64,000 bases of DNA from assembly GCA_013214945.1 (NCBI GenBank), contig JABSRT010000002.1, positions 222,552 to 286,551 of the forward strand, given 5' to 3'. The position numbers were made by a program, and so were the translations under genes. The notes under the pieces are model-generated. The model was not told the origin of the DNA. It was given only the letters and a program-made list of their open reading frames with translations, and made no database searches. The stretch is from Gammaproteobacteria bacterium. GTDB taxonomy: Bacteria > Pseudomonadota > Gammaproteobacteria > Enterobacterales > Psychrobiaceae. Of this stretch, positions 29,546 to 37,877 are shown piece by piece; within the stretch, counting starts at the first letter, position 1; each line of letters starts with the position of its first letter.

Positions 29546-30610
29546 ATGGCCTTAATTTCATTGCGTCAGCTATTAGATCATGCAGCAGAATACAACTACG
29601 GTATTCCAGCGTTTAACGTCAACAACCTTGAACAAATGCGTGCAATTATGGAAGCTGCTGACAGAACTGACAGCCCGGTGATTGTGCAGGCTTCTGCCGG
29701 AGCACGTAAGTATGCTGGTGCGCCATTCTTAAAAGCAATGATGGCGGCGGCGATTGAAGAGTTCCCACATATTCCTGTGTGTATTCATCAAGATCACGGC
29801 ACATCACCTGATATTTGTCAGCGCTCAATCCAGCTGGGTTTCTCATCAGTAATGATGGACGGTTCGTTGAAAGCCGATGGTAAAACGCCATCAGATTACG
29901 ATTACAACGTTGATGTTACTAAAACTACCGTTGGATTTTCGCACGCTTGTGGTGTTTCTGTTGAAGGTGAAATCGGTTGTCTCGGTTCACTTGAAACGGG
30001 CATGGCTGGCGAAGAAGACGGTGTTGGCGCTGAAGGCGTTTTAACTCAAGAGCAAATGTTAACCAGCCCAGAAGAAGCAGCGAGCTTTGTTAAGGCGACT
30101 AATTGTGACGCTTTAGCGATTGCAATCGGTACTTCACACGGCGCTTACAAGTTTACGCGTAAACCAACGGGCGACATTTTAGCGATTGACCGCATTAAAG
30201 AAATTCATGCCCGTATTCCTAATACCCACTTAGTAATGCATGGTTCTTCATCGGTGCCACAAGAGTGGTTAGCGGTGATTAATGAGTTTGGCGGTGAAAT
30301 TCCTGAAACTTACGGTGTGCCAGTAGAAGAGATTGTTAAAGGCATTAAGTTTGGTGTGCGTAAGATTAACATCGATACCGATTTACGTTTAGCTTCAACC
30401 GGTGCGATTCGTCGTTTCTTAAGCCAGAACCCTTCAGAATTTGACCCGCGTAAATTCTTTACCGTGGCGCAAAAAGCGATGGAAGCTATTTGTATTGACC
30501 GTTACGAAGCTTTCGGTTGTGTTGGCATGGCCAGCAAAATTCAGCCATTAACGCTTGACCAAATGCATCAGCGTTACCTGACTGGTGAATTGGACGCTAA
30601 GGTACTTTAA
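29546..30610 (+). CDS. fba: Class II fructose-bisphosphate aldolase (Calvin-type subgroup)
   Basis: Zinc-dependent aldolase of glycolysis and gluconeogenesis. 354 residues. The N-terminus [19 protein letters not shown], the metal site [10 protein letters not shown] near residue 80, [22 protein letters not shown] and [11 protein letters not shown] fit the class IIB (Calvin-cycle-like) subgroup, common in Pseudomonas- and Shewanella-type genomes, rather than E. coli FbaA. It follows pgk after 146 bases that may contain its own promoter. Degenerate 14-bp tandem repeats begin at its stop codon. Confidence 0.95.
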   Translation: MALISLRQLLDHAAEYNYGIPAFNVNNLEQMRAIMEAADRTDSPVIVQASAGARKYAGAPFLKAMMAAAIEEFPHIPVCIHQDHGTSPDICQRSIQLGFSSVMMDGSLKADGKTPSDYDYNVDVTKTTVGFSHACGVSVEGEIGCLGSLETGMAGEEDGVGAEGVLTQEQMLTSPEEAASFVKATNCDALAIAIGTSHGAYKFTRKPTGDILAIDRIKEIHARIPNTHLVMHGSSSVPQEWLAVINEFGGEIPETYGVPVEEIVKGIKFGVRKINIDTDLRLASTGAIRRFLSQNPSEFDPRKFFTVAQKAMEAICIDRYEAFGCVGMASKIQPLTLDQMHQRYLTGELDAKVL

Positions 30611-30660
30611 TTAAGCTACTTTAATTAAGGTATGTTAAATAAAGCAGTTTAAATCAAGTA
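30603..30660. repeat. Degenerate 14-15-bp tandem repeats at the end of fba
   Basis: TACTTTAATTAAGC (30603-30616) is followed directly by TACTTTAATTAAGG, then by two weaker copies (TATGTTAAATAAAGC and AGTTTAAATCAAG). The first copy includes the fba stop codon. Confidence 0.6.
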
Positions 30661-30941
30661 CAGTAAGTAATAGATTATGAATGCTTTATTGGTTATAAAT
30701 TGGTTGTTTTCTCCTGTAATAAAATGAACGATAACTGAATTTAATAGTTTAAAGGCGCCTTTTGTGAGCGCCTTTTTTTATTTGTAAAAAATCATTTTTT
30801 TTGCTGTTTGCTACGCCAGTTTTTGCGTATCCTAACTGCCACTTGCACATTTTTACCGCTGTGAACTTTCGTTTATCTCATGACTTTCGCCGTTGATGGC
30901 TGACTTGAACAACGATAATTTGGACTTAATAAGGAAATACA
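30611..30941. other. Intergenic region between fba and mscS
   Basis: 331 bases without a convincing ORF. It holds the tail of the tandem repeats, an AT-rich stretch, a strong terminator at 30751-30779, and after it about 160 bases that must contain the mscS promoter; I could not assign clear hexamers. The 140 bases between the fba stop and the terminator are unusually long for a plain 3' UTR and could hold a small RNA, but nothing specific supports that. Confidence 0.5.
30751..30779 (+). terminator. Rho-independent terminator downstream of fba
   Basis: Stem AAAGGCGC / GCGCCTTT with a loop of about nine bases, followed by seven T. It lies 140 bases after the fba stop. Confidence 0.85.
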
Positions 30942-31769
30942 ATGGAAATGATCCAAAACTGGTATGACTCAAATGCTGACATATTTATTAATTACGCGAT
31001 TGCACTGGCGCTTGCGGTATTAATTTATCTGGTTGGCTCTAAAATCGCTAAGGGCATTAGCAAAATCATTGGCAAGCTAATGGAGCGACGTAAATTAGAT
31101 CCAATTATCGTGTCTTTTGTTTCAAGCTTAAGTTATGGCTTGTTAATGGCTTTTGTCATTATCGCTGCACTAAGTCAACTTGGGGTGCAAACCGCTTCAT
31201 TTATCGCCGTCATTGGTGCGGCTGGTTTAGCGGTTGGGCTGGCCCTGCAAGGCTCGTTATCTAACTTTGCTTCTGGTATTTTGATTATTGCCTTTCGTCC
31301 GTTTAAAGCTGGCGATTTCATTGAAGCGGGTGGCGTTGCTGGTGTAGTAGAATCGATTAAGTTGTTTTCAACCATTATTCGCTCGCCTGACAATAAAGAA
31401 ATTATCATTCCTAACTCTGGCGTGGTTGGTTCGGCTATTGTTAATTATTCTTCTAAACCAACGCGCCGGATTGATCTAGTGGTTGGTGTTAGTTATGACG
31501 CCGATGTGAGACACGCCAAAAGAGTATTAGAAGAAATTGTTAATAATACTGACTTGGTGCTCGACAACCCTGAGCCATTAGTCGCGGTGCATGAATTGGC
31601 CGATTCATCGGTTAACTTTGTGGTGCGTCCTTGGGTTAAAACCAATGATTACTGGCCGGTTTATTTCGAATTAATGGAAAACATTAAAATTCGTCTTGAT
31701 GAAGAAAATATTGGTATTCCTTACCCGCAGATGGATCTTCATATTATGAAAGACCAAGCACAGGATTAA
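30942..31769 (+). CDS. mscS: MscS-type small mechanosensitive channel
   Basis: Inner-membrane channel that opens under membrane tension during osmotic downshock. 275 residues, close to E. coli MscS (286). Three hydrophobic helices in the first 125 residues; the pore-lining TM3 is GAAGLAVGLALQGSLSNFASGI with the Gly/Ala packing pattern. The cytoplasmic beta domain begins FRPFKAGDFIEAGGVAG and includes IPNSGVVGSAIVNYS. Shine-Dalgarno AATAAGGAAA. A clean terminator follows, so it is monocistronic. Confidence 0.95.
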   Translation: MEMIQNWYDSNADIFINYAIALALAVLIYLVGSKIAKGISKIIGKLMERRKLDPIIVSFVSSLSYGLLMAFVIIAALSQLGVQTASFIAVIGAAGLAVGLALQGSLSNFASGILIIAFRPFKAGDFIEAGGVAGVVESIKLFSTIIRSPDNKEIIIPNSGVVGSAIVNYSSKPTRRIDLVVGVSYDADVRHAKRVLEEIVNNTDLVLDNPEPLVAVHELADSSVNFVVRPWVKTNDYWPVYFELMENIKIRLDEENIGIPYPQMDLHIMKDQAQD

Positions 31770-31800
31770 TTGCTAGTCTGTTATTCCTAAGGATTTTATA

Positions 31801-31828
31801 AAGCCAGTCATTTGACTGGCTTTTTTTA
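31801..31828 (+). terminator. Rho-independent terminator of mscS
   Basis: Perfect 9-bp stem AAGCCAGTC / GACTGGCTT with a four-base loop and seven T. Confidence 0.94.
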
Positions 31829-31840
31829 TATAAAAAATTC

Positions 31841-31865
31841 GCTTATCCGGTACTCAGGTTATTTA
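31841..31865. repeat. Dispersed 25-bp repeat, copy 1
   Basis: GCTTATCCGGT, four bases (ACTC), AGGTTATTTA. The same two blocks with a different four-base spacer (GATT) occur at 61715-61739. This copy lies between the mscS terminator and galE. Confidence 0.65.
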
Positions 31866-31947
31866 AGTTTAACTCTTAGTGATGATTGATTTTTAGACGC
31901 TATACTTGATCTAGCGACTATAGGAAATGACTAAGAGGGAACTACAA

Positions 31948-32958
31948 ATGACAATTCTTGTGACCGGTGGAGCAGGTTATATTGGCAGTCACACGGTGGT
32001 GGAGCTGCACCAGCAAGGGCTTGATGTACTTATATTAGACAACCTGTCTAATTCAAAGATTATGGTGTTAGACAGGATTGAAACAATCAGTGGCAAGCGA
32101 CCGCGGTTTGTCGAAGGAGATATTCGCGACAGCGCTATTTTAACCGAGATTTTTACTGAGCATCAGATTAGTGCCGTTATTCATTTTGCCGGTTTAAAAG
32201 CGGTTGGCGAATCGGTGGCACAGCCATTGTCATATTATGATAACAATGTTGTCGGCAGTTTGCGCTTATTAGAAGCGATGACAGTTGCTGGTGTTTACAA
32301 TATTATTTTTAGCTCCTCAGCAACAGTCTATGGTGCCCCTGAGCGCCTGCCTATTGATGAAGACTGCGCGCTGCGCACCACCAATCCATATGGCGCCAAT
32401 AAGCTGCAAATAGAGCAGATGATGGCCGACCTTTGCCATTCTGATCCGTTGTGGTCAGTGGTTGCCTTGCGTTACTTTAATCCAGTTGGTGCCCATCAGT
32501 CAGGATTGATCGGAGAAGATCCTCAAGGTATTCCTAATAACCTGATGCCATTTATTACCCAAGTTGCCTCGGGGCTGCGTGAGCAGTTAAATGTGTTTGG
32601 CGATGACTACGACACCCCGGATGGCTCCGGTGTCCGTGATTATATTCATGTGGTTGATTTAGCACAGGGGCACGTAAAGGCGCTGGCCCTGCTAGATAGC
32701 CCAATCGGCTTTAATCCGATTAACTTGGGCACCGGCAATGGTTACTCTGTTTTAGAGATGGTTGAAAGCTTCGAACGCGTTAATCACGTTAAGATCCCTT
32801 ACAGTATTTCACCGCGACGCCCCGGTGATATTGCCGCTTGTTATGCTCAGCCTGATAAAGCCTTAAAAATAATGGGCTGGCAGGCTGAAAAAGGGCTCGA
32901 TCAAATGATGAAAGATGCTTGGCACTGGCAATCTCAAAATCCTCAAGGTTATCAATAA
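31948..32958 (+). CDS. galE: GalE, UDP-glucose 4-epimerase
   Basis: NAD-dependent epimerase interconverting UDP-glucose and UDP-galactose for surface polysaccharides and galactose use. The ATG at 31948 follows GAGGGAACTACAA and begins MTILVTGGAGYIGSHTVVEL; the frame from 31927 adds seven unsupported residues. 336 residues, close to the E. coli 338. NAD loop GGAGYIGSH, catalytic YGANK (YxxxK) with the preceding SSSATVYG, and RYFNPVGAHQSGLIGEDPQG are typical. It is a stand-alone gene, away from other gal genes. Confidence 0.96.
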   Translation: MTILVTGGAGYIGSHTVVELHQQGLDVLILDNLSNSKIMVLDRIETISGKRPRFVEGDIRDSAILTEIFTEHQISAVIHFAGLKAVGESVAQPLSYYDNNVVGSLRLLEAMTVAGVYNIIFSSSATVYGAPERLPIDEDCALRTTNPYGANKLQIEQMMADLCHSDPLWSVVALRYFNPVGAHQSGLIGEDPQGIPNNLMPFITQVASGLREQLNVFGDDYDTPDGSGVRDYIHVVDLAQGHVKALALLDSPIGFNPINLGTGNGYSVLEMVESFERVNHVKIPYSISPRRPGDIAACYAQPDKALKIMGWQAEKGLDQMMKDAWHWQSQNPQGYQ

Positions 32959-32983
32959 CTCTGGGGTAGGTTTTTGGCTTATG

Positions 32984-33018
32984 TAAGCGCTGTCTAACAC
33001 CCTGTTCGCTAGCGCTTA
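32984..33018. repeat. Inverted repeat downstream of galE
   Basis: TAAGCGCT at 32984-32991 pairs with AGCGCTTA at 33011-33018 (8 bp, 19-base loop), 25 bases after the galE stop. No T run follows on the plus strand, so it may be a transcript-end structure rather than an intrinsic terminator. Confidence 0.45.
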
Positions 33019-33084
33019 TCTCGGTTTGACCTCTCACTCCTAAAATCTTTACTATCAACAACTGATTTTTGGTTGCTATGACTA

Positions 33085-33090
33085 TATAAT
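33085..33090 (+). promoter_or_regulatory. Possible -10 element of the rlhA promoter
   Basis: Perfect TATAAT hexamer 52 bases before the rlhA ATG, in a very AT-rich stretch. The -35 region is weak, so this is tentative. Confidence 0.35.
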
Positions 33091-33141
33091 ATACGGAAAA
33101 AAATAACGTATTAATCATTAATTATTGAGCATAGTCATATC

Positions 33142-35109
33142 ATGAACCAACCCCAGATCTTCGATCCTAAAGCACCACAAGCATTGCCAGTTGCCCCCGA
33201 GTCTAGATTGTTAGTGCCGATTGAAGTGGCGTCTAATAAAATAGAATTGCTAGCGCCGGCTAAAAATGTGGAATATGGTAAGCAAGCGATTCTCCATGGT
33301 GCCGACGCCGTTTATATTGGTGGCCCTGCGTTTGGCGCGCGTACCAAGGCGAGTAATAGCATTGAAGATATTAAAGAGCTGGCGACGTTTGCCCACCAAT
33401 ACCATGCGCAGGTCTTTGTCACACTAAATACCACGATGACCAACGATGAGCTAAAAGATGCCGAAAAGCTGATTTGGGAAATTTATGAAGCCGGTGCCGA
33501 TGCGCTGATTGTGCAAGATATGGGGGTGTTACAGCTTAACTTACCGCCGATTGCACTACATGCCAGTACGCAAATGGATAATCGTACCCCAGAAAAAGCC
33601 GCCTTTTTAGAACAAGTGGGGTTTACCCAAGTGGTATTAGCGCGTGAGTTAACGTTACCGCAAATTCGCGACGTCGCTAAAAAGACCAAAATGCAACTCG
33701 AGTTTTTTATTCATGGCGCGTTATGTGTAAGTTATAGTGGTTTATGTAATATTAGTCATTCTTACTCGGGGCGCAGTGCTAACCGGGGTGAATGTTCACA
33801 AATGTGTCGTTTGCCGTGTAATTTAACCACCCGTCAAGGTGAGGTTATTGTTGAAAATGAACACCTGTTATCCCTTAAAGATAATAACCAAACGGATAAT
33901 CTCGATGCCTTAATCGATGCCGGTGTGCGTTCGTTTAAAATTGAAGGGCGACTCAAAGATTTAAGTTACGTTAAAAATGTCACGGCGCATTACCGTCAGC
34001 AGCTTGATGCTATTTTAGCCAAGCGCACAGATTTGGTCAGTGCCTCGCAAGGTCGTTGTGAACACAACTTTACCCCCGATCCTGAAAAAAGCTTTAACCG
34101 CGGTAGCACCGACTATTTTGTTAACGAACGCACCGACGGTGTGAGTGACTTTAGAACCCCGAAATACCTGGGTGAAGAAGTTGGCACCGTCAGTAAAATT
34201 TCAAAAGATCACTTTGTCGTAAACTCAAACGAGACGTTCAATAATGGCGATGGTCTGGGCTATTTTATTACCAACCATGCCAATGTCGTGATGTCGGATC
34301 ACAAAACTGCAGGGCTACGAGTTAATCGTGCCGACGGCAACACCTTGTACGTGGTTAAAATGCCAGACAACCTCAAAGTGGGCATGACCTTATACCGTAA
34401 TCATGACCAAGCGTTCGAAACCATCTTAGGTAAAGAGTCATCGAAGCGGGTGATTGAAGTGGACATGGTCACTAACCTAACCGACAGCGGTTTTGAATTA
34501 ACAGTGAGCGATCATTATGGCCATCAAGCGACTGTTGTTATCGAATCGGACAAACAACTGGCGCAAGACCGCGAAAAATCATTAAAAACGTTAAACAAGC
34601 AACTCGCGAAACTGGGCAGCACTGATTACAAATTAAATAGCTTAGTCACTAATCAGGTAGAAAATTACTTCTTACCGGCGTCAGCCCTTAACGGCTTACG
34701 CCGCGACGCCATTGACGCCTTAAACATTGCGCGAATTGACGGTTATCAGCGGCCTAAACCTTGGGAGCGTAACGACAGCGCCGTTTACCCGACCAACAGC
34801 TTGAGCTTTTTGGACAATGTCGCCAACGACAAAGCGAAAGAGTTTTATCAGCAGCACGGGGTTATTCATATTGAAGACGCGTATGAGCTTAATACCGTGG
34901 TCGATGATGCGCCATTAATGGTGACACGCCATTGCTTACGTTATAACTTTAATTTGTGCCCTAAAGAGGTACCAGGTATTAAAGCCGACCCAATGATACT
35001 TGAAATTGGTAACGATACCCTTAAGTTAGTATTTGACTGTGTTAAGTGTGAAATGATGGTGGTAGGTTCGAATAAGCAGGTTAAGCCTGATCATAAAAAA
35101 GCTAAGTGA
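33142..35109 (+). CDS. rlhA: RlhA-type U32 peptidase-like 23S rRNA hydroxylase
   Basis: 655 residues, matching E. coli RlhA (YdcP, 653), which makes 5-hydroxycytidine at C2501 of 23S rRNA; the shorter U32 paralogue TrhP (YegQ, about 450) is excluded by length and by the C-terminal DUF3656 part. N-terminal TIM-barrel-like region IELLAPAKNVEYGKQA and GADAVYIGGPAFGAR; the conserved cysteine cluster is in CVSYSGLCNISHS and SANRGECSQMCRLPC, likely binding an Fe-S cluster. A second C-terminal cysteine set (RHCLRYNFNLCP, CVKCEM) is present. Confidence 0.92.
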   Translation: MNQPQIFDPKAPQALPVAPESRLLVPIEVASNKIELLAPAKNVEYGKQAILHGADAVYIGGPAFGARTKASNSIEDIKELATFAHQYHAQVFVTLNTTMTNDELKDAEKLIWEIYEAGADALIVQDMGVLQLNLPPIALHASTQMDNRTPEKAAFLEQVGFTQVVLARELTLPQIRDVAKKTKMQLEFFIHGALCVSYSGLCNISHSYSGRSANRGECSQMCRLPCNLTTRQGEVIVENEHLLSLKDNNQTDNLDALIDAGVRSFKIEGRLKDLSYVKNVTAHYRQQLDAILAKRTDLVSASQGRCEHNFTPDPEKSFNRGSTDYFVNERTDGVSDFRTPKYLGEEVGTVSKISKDHFVVNSNETFNNGDGLGYFITNHANVVMSDHKTAGLRVNRADGNTLYVVKMPDNLKVGMTLYRNHDQAFETILGKESSKRVIEVDMVTNLTDSGFELTVSDHYGHQATVVIESDKQLAQDREKSLKTLNKQLAKLGSTDYKLNSLVTNQVENYFLPASALNGLRRDAIDALNIARIDGYQRPKPWERNDSAVYPTNSLSFLDNVANDKAKEFYQQHGVIHIEDAYELNTVVDDAPLMVTRHCLRYNFNLCPKEVPGIKADPMILEIGNDTLKLVFDCVKCEMMVVGSNKQVKPDHKKAK

Positions 35110-35165
35110 GCCGCTCAATTTAGTTATGGCTATTAAAAATAGCTAAATTCTTGGCTATTTTCTCA

Positions 35166-35192
35166 AAAGGGACGTTAACGCGTCCCTTTTTT
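35166..35192 (+). terminator. Rho-independent terminator of rlhA
   Basis: Stem AAAGGGACG / CGTCCCTTT with a short TTAACG loop and a T run, 56 bases after the rlhA stop. A weaker palindrome (AAAATAGC / GGCTATTTT) lies just before it. Confidence 0.88.
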
Positions 35193-35249
35193 ATTGTAAC
35201 TATTTTAACCGACTATCAGTACCGTACGTTGCGCGACAATTAGTCAGTG

Positions 35250-35672
35250 CTATGTTTTCAGCACCAGCAAGTTGACCCACAATGCGATAACACAAAAAAA
35301 TGCTAGCCAGAATACTGCTGTCCGGTGTAGCAAATGATTGTAGGTCAGATGAATATACGAATGTAAATATCGAAAGGCAACAAATAGCCAAGCCAATATA
35401 ACCGCGAATAAACTATTTACATCTAAGCTGATATAAAGCGTGCACACAACATAAAATAATACCGGAACTTCAAATTGATTGTTAAAATTTCGGGTAGTTT
35501 TAGTAATAATTTCAGGCACTTGCTGTCCTGACATTAACTTAAAATATTTGGGCTTTACTTGACCTTGTTTGACACTTGCAAAGCGAGATTTAACCGCGAC
35601 AGCGCCAACAATCAAGGTTAATAAAACCATTAATGCCATGGGGTATAACAAAGCGAACTCCTGTTTATTCAA
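35250..35672 (-). CDS. MAPEG-family membrane protein
   Basis: 140 residues with four hydrophobic helices, matching the MAPEG superfamily layout (membrane-associated eicosanoid and glutathione proteins). The conserved loop after helix 1 is TRNFNNQFEVPVLFYVVCTLY, and a second family segment, FRYLHSYIHLTYNHLLHR, lies near residue 100. Bacterial members are often of unknown substrate; glutathione transferase activity is possible but not shown. It is convergent with rlhA and starts downstream of the srmB terminator, so it is probably a single-gene unit. Confidence 0.85.
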   Translation of the reverse strand: MNKQEFALLYPMALMVLLTLIVGAVAVKSRFASVKQGQVKPKYFKLMSGQQVPEIITKTTRNFNNQFEVPVLFYVVCTLYISLDVNSLFAVILAWLFVAFRYLHSYIHLTYNHLLHRTAVFWLAFFCVIALWVNLLVLKT

Positions 35673-35732
35673 TCATCAATCATCAATTATCAGATTGAAT
35701 AATATGATAAAAAGTAACCCTTGCCAAAACAA

Positions 35733-35761
35733 AAAAACTCCGCCGAGGCGGAGTTTTTTTA
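35733..35761 (-). terminator. Rho-independent terminator of srmB (A and T runs on both sides)
   Basis: Perfect stem ACTCCGCC / GGCGGAGT with a two-base centre, seven A on the left and seven T on the right. It lies 20 bases after the srmB stop on the minus strand, where the A run becomes the U tract. Confidence 0.9.
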
Positions 35762-35780
35762 TACAGCGTTAGGTTGGCTG

Positions 35781-37025
35781 TTATTTTTTAGATTTCTTCT
35801 TGTTAACCTGCTTTTTCGCTTTGGCTTTTTTCTGACCGGCGGTTAGCTTAGGTTTTTTCTTTTTGCCAGCGACCTTGGCTTCTTTGTGCATAGGACGTAA
35901 TTCTTTAATGAAACGACGCTTAAGTACTTGGTCGGTATAACGCTCAATTTTAGCCAGAATTCGGACATCGTGCGCTTCAACTAATGAAATCGCGGTGCCT
36001 TTTTTACCGGCACGACCAGTACGACCAACACGGTGTAAGTATACATCTGAGCTATACGGCATGTCGTAGTTGATAACATGAGTGATATCGTCAATGTCTA
36101 AACCGCGGGCCGCGACGTCGGTTGCAATCAAGATACTTAATTCGCCCGATTTAAAACGCTCAAGTGACAAATTACGCTGCTCTTGGGCCATTTTCCCTTG
36201 CAGGTAACAAACCTTAATATCAGCACTTTGTAATTTTGCAACCAACGAAGCAAGACGTTCACGGGTTTTTACAAACACGATAGTGCGCTCAAGCTCTGGA
36301 TCGTTGAGCAACTTAATTAACATGGCTTGTTTGTGACCGATACTGTCAGCCATGTGAACCCACTGGTTTATTTTGCCACTTTCTTTGCGCGGCGGTTGGG
36401 CATCGATACGAATAGGATCATTAAGTACGGTATCAACAAAGTGATCAAGGCCCTTGCCTTCAAGGGTGGCTGAGTACAGCATGGTTTGCTTACGCCAGCG
36501 GGCTTCATAGGCCACTTTTTCCATTTGAGTAATGAAACCCATGTCTAACATGCGGTCGGCTTCGTCGATAATCAAAAATTCAATTTCGCGCATGTCGAGC
36601 TGTTCGGTTTCGATAAACTCCATTAAGCGGCCAGGGGTCGCTACTAACAAGTCTGAATTTTTTTCTAACAGATCTTCATGGATCTGATAGTCGATGCCAC
36701 CGGTGATTACAATTGGCGTCAACGCGGTGAATTCGGTCAATTTAAGTGCGTATTCATGAATTTGATTGGCCAGTTCACGCGTAGGGGTAATGATAAGAAT
36801 GCGTGGCGGTCCGGGTTTAATCCGCGGAAAATCAATTAAATGCTGTAATGCCGGTAATAAAAACGCAGAGGTTTTTCCGGTGCCAGTTGGCGCACAGCCA
36901 AGAATATCGCGCTGATCCATCGCCGCAGGGATTGCTTCCCGTTGAATGGTCGTTGGTGATTGATAACCCATTTTATCAAGGGCTTGGACCAGTGATGGAT
37001 CTAAGTCTAATTCTGCAAAGCTCAT
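35781..37025 (-). CDS. srmB: SrmB-type DEAD-box RNA helicase
   Basis: ATP-dependent helicase helping 50S ribosome assembly. 414 residues. DEAD-box motifs in order: Q motif (GYQSPTTIQREAIP), motif I APTGTGKTSAF, Ia TPTRELANQ, II DEADRMLDMGF, III SATLEGKG, IV IVFVKTRERL, V TDVAARGLDI and VI HRVGRTGRAGK. The segments FVDTVLNDPIRID and INQWVHMADSIGHK resemble SrmB more than RhlB, RhlE or DeaD. The last 35 residues are a Lys-rich tail, typical for RNA contact. It ends at a strong terminator. Confidence 0.93.
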   Translation of the reverse strand: MSFAELDLDPSLVQALDKMGYQSPTTIQREAIPAAMDQRDILGCAPTGTGKTSAFLLPALQHLIDFPRIKPGPPRILIITPTRELANQIHEYALKLTEFTALTPIVITGGIDYQIHEDLLEKNSDLLVATPGRLMEFIETEQLDMREIEFLIIDEADRMLDMGFITQMEKVAYEARWRKQTMLYSATLEGKGLDHFVDTVLNDPIRIDAQPPRKESGKINQWVHMADSIGHKQAMLIKLLNDPELERTIVFVKTRERLASLVAKLQSADIKVCYLQGKMAQEQRNLSLERFKSGELSILIATDVAARGLDIDDITHVINYDMPYSSDVYLHRVGRTGRAGKKGTAISLVEAHDVRILAKIERYTDQVLKRRFIKELRPMHKEAKVAGKKKKPKLTAGQKKAKAKKQVNKKKSKK

Positions 37026-37174
37026 GTCGCTTGGTATTCCTAATAATTGAAATTGATGCCGCTATTTTGGCGCAAATAAAATTAACACAGCAATTTTGTT
37101 CGCGCGGATCGTATTATAGCTAGTTGAGCTAATAACGGCTGATAATTGTTCAGTTTTGTGCTTTGTCGCACGAT

Positions 37175-37206
37175 AATCCTGCTGGCATCACAATGCCAGC
37201 AGGATT
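37175..37206 (-). terminator. Perfect 14-bp hairpin at the 3' end of fldB
   Basis: AATCCTGCTGGCAT and ATGCCAGCAGGATT are separated by only four bases, eight bases past the fldB stop on the minus strand. The stem is long and perfect, but the following minus-strand sequence (ATCGTGCG) lacks a U tract, so it may be an mRNA-stabilising end or a Rho-aided terminator. Confidence 0.6.
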
Positions 37207-37214
37207 AAAGGCTG

Positions 37215-37736
37215 TTAAGCCATTAATTCGGTGTATTGTTCGATAACTTGAGTTAGCCATTCGTTGATCCGTTGTTCGCTTAAATCAAACTGCGATTCGT
37301 CGTCTAATGGCAGGCCAACAAAGTGACTCTTATCCGGCGTTAGTGCGCGAGACTCTGCAAAGTCATAACCTTGGTTAGGCCAATAACCGACAAACTGTGG
37401 GCCTAAAGGCAATAACTTGTCATGTAACATGCCGATAGCATCAACAAACCAGTCGGTATAACCGAGTTGGTCACCTTGGCCAAATATGGCAATAACCTTA
37501 CCCTTTATGTCGAAGTTATCTATGTCGTCCCATACGGCTTCCCAATCTTCTTGTATTTCACCATAATCCCAGGTTGAAATACCGAAAATTAGCAGGTCAT
37601 AGTCTTTAATACGCGCTAACTCTGTTTCTTTGATATTATGTATATCTAACGTCTCGGGACCAATAAATTCTTGCATTTTTTCAGCCGTCATTTCGGTAAA
37701 GCAGGTGGTCGAGCCGTAAAATAAACCAATTTTCAT
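37215..37736 (-). CDS. fldB: FldB-type flavodoxin
   Basis: FMN-binding electron carrier. The ATG at 37736 gives MKIGLFYGSTTCFTEMTAEK and 173 residues, exactly the E. coli FldB length; the frame extends three codons further without support. The phosphate-binding loop is YGSTTCFTEMTA, and the isoalloxazine loops are STWDYGEIQEDWE and GQGDQLGYTDWFVDA, typical of long-chain flavodoxins. Beside xerD as in E. coli, but divergently oriented with about 140 bases between. Confidence 0.94.
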   Translation of the reverse strand: MKIGLFYGSTTCFTEMTAEKMQEFIGPETLDIHNIKETELARIKDYDLLIFGISTWDYGEIQEDWEAVWDDIDNFDIKGKVIAIFGQGDQLGYTDWFVDAIGMLHDKLLPLGPQFVGYWPNQGYDFAESRALTPDKSHFVGLPLDDESQFDLSEQRINEWLTQVIEQYTELMA

Positions 37737-37877
37737 CAATAACAATCCGGTTAGTCAAAATAAAGGCGCTATTTTAGCATTTGAGTTAGTGATCAACCAT
37801 CAATTTGCGCACTATGGCGCAATTTTAGTTACTAAGGACAGGAGCAGTCGTGTGATTAGCACTATCGTGAATAGACA

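Noticed and set aside
30611..30750. Small RNA gene downstream of fba
   Set aside because: No promoter or conserved structure could be shown; only the unusual length of the tail hints at it, so it is kept as a note.
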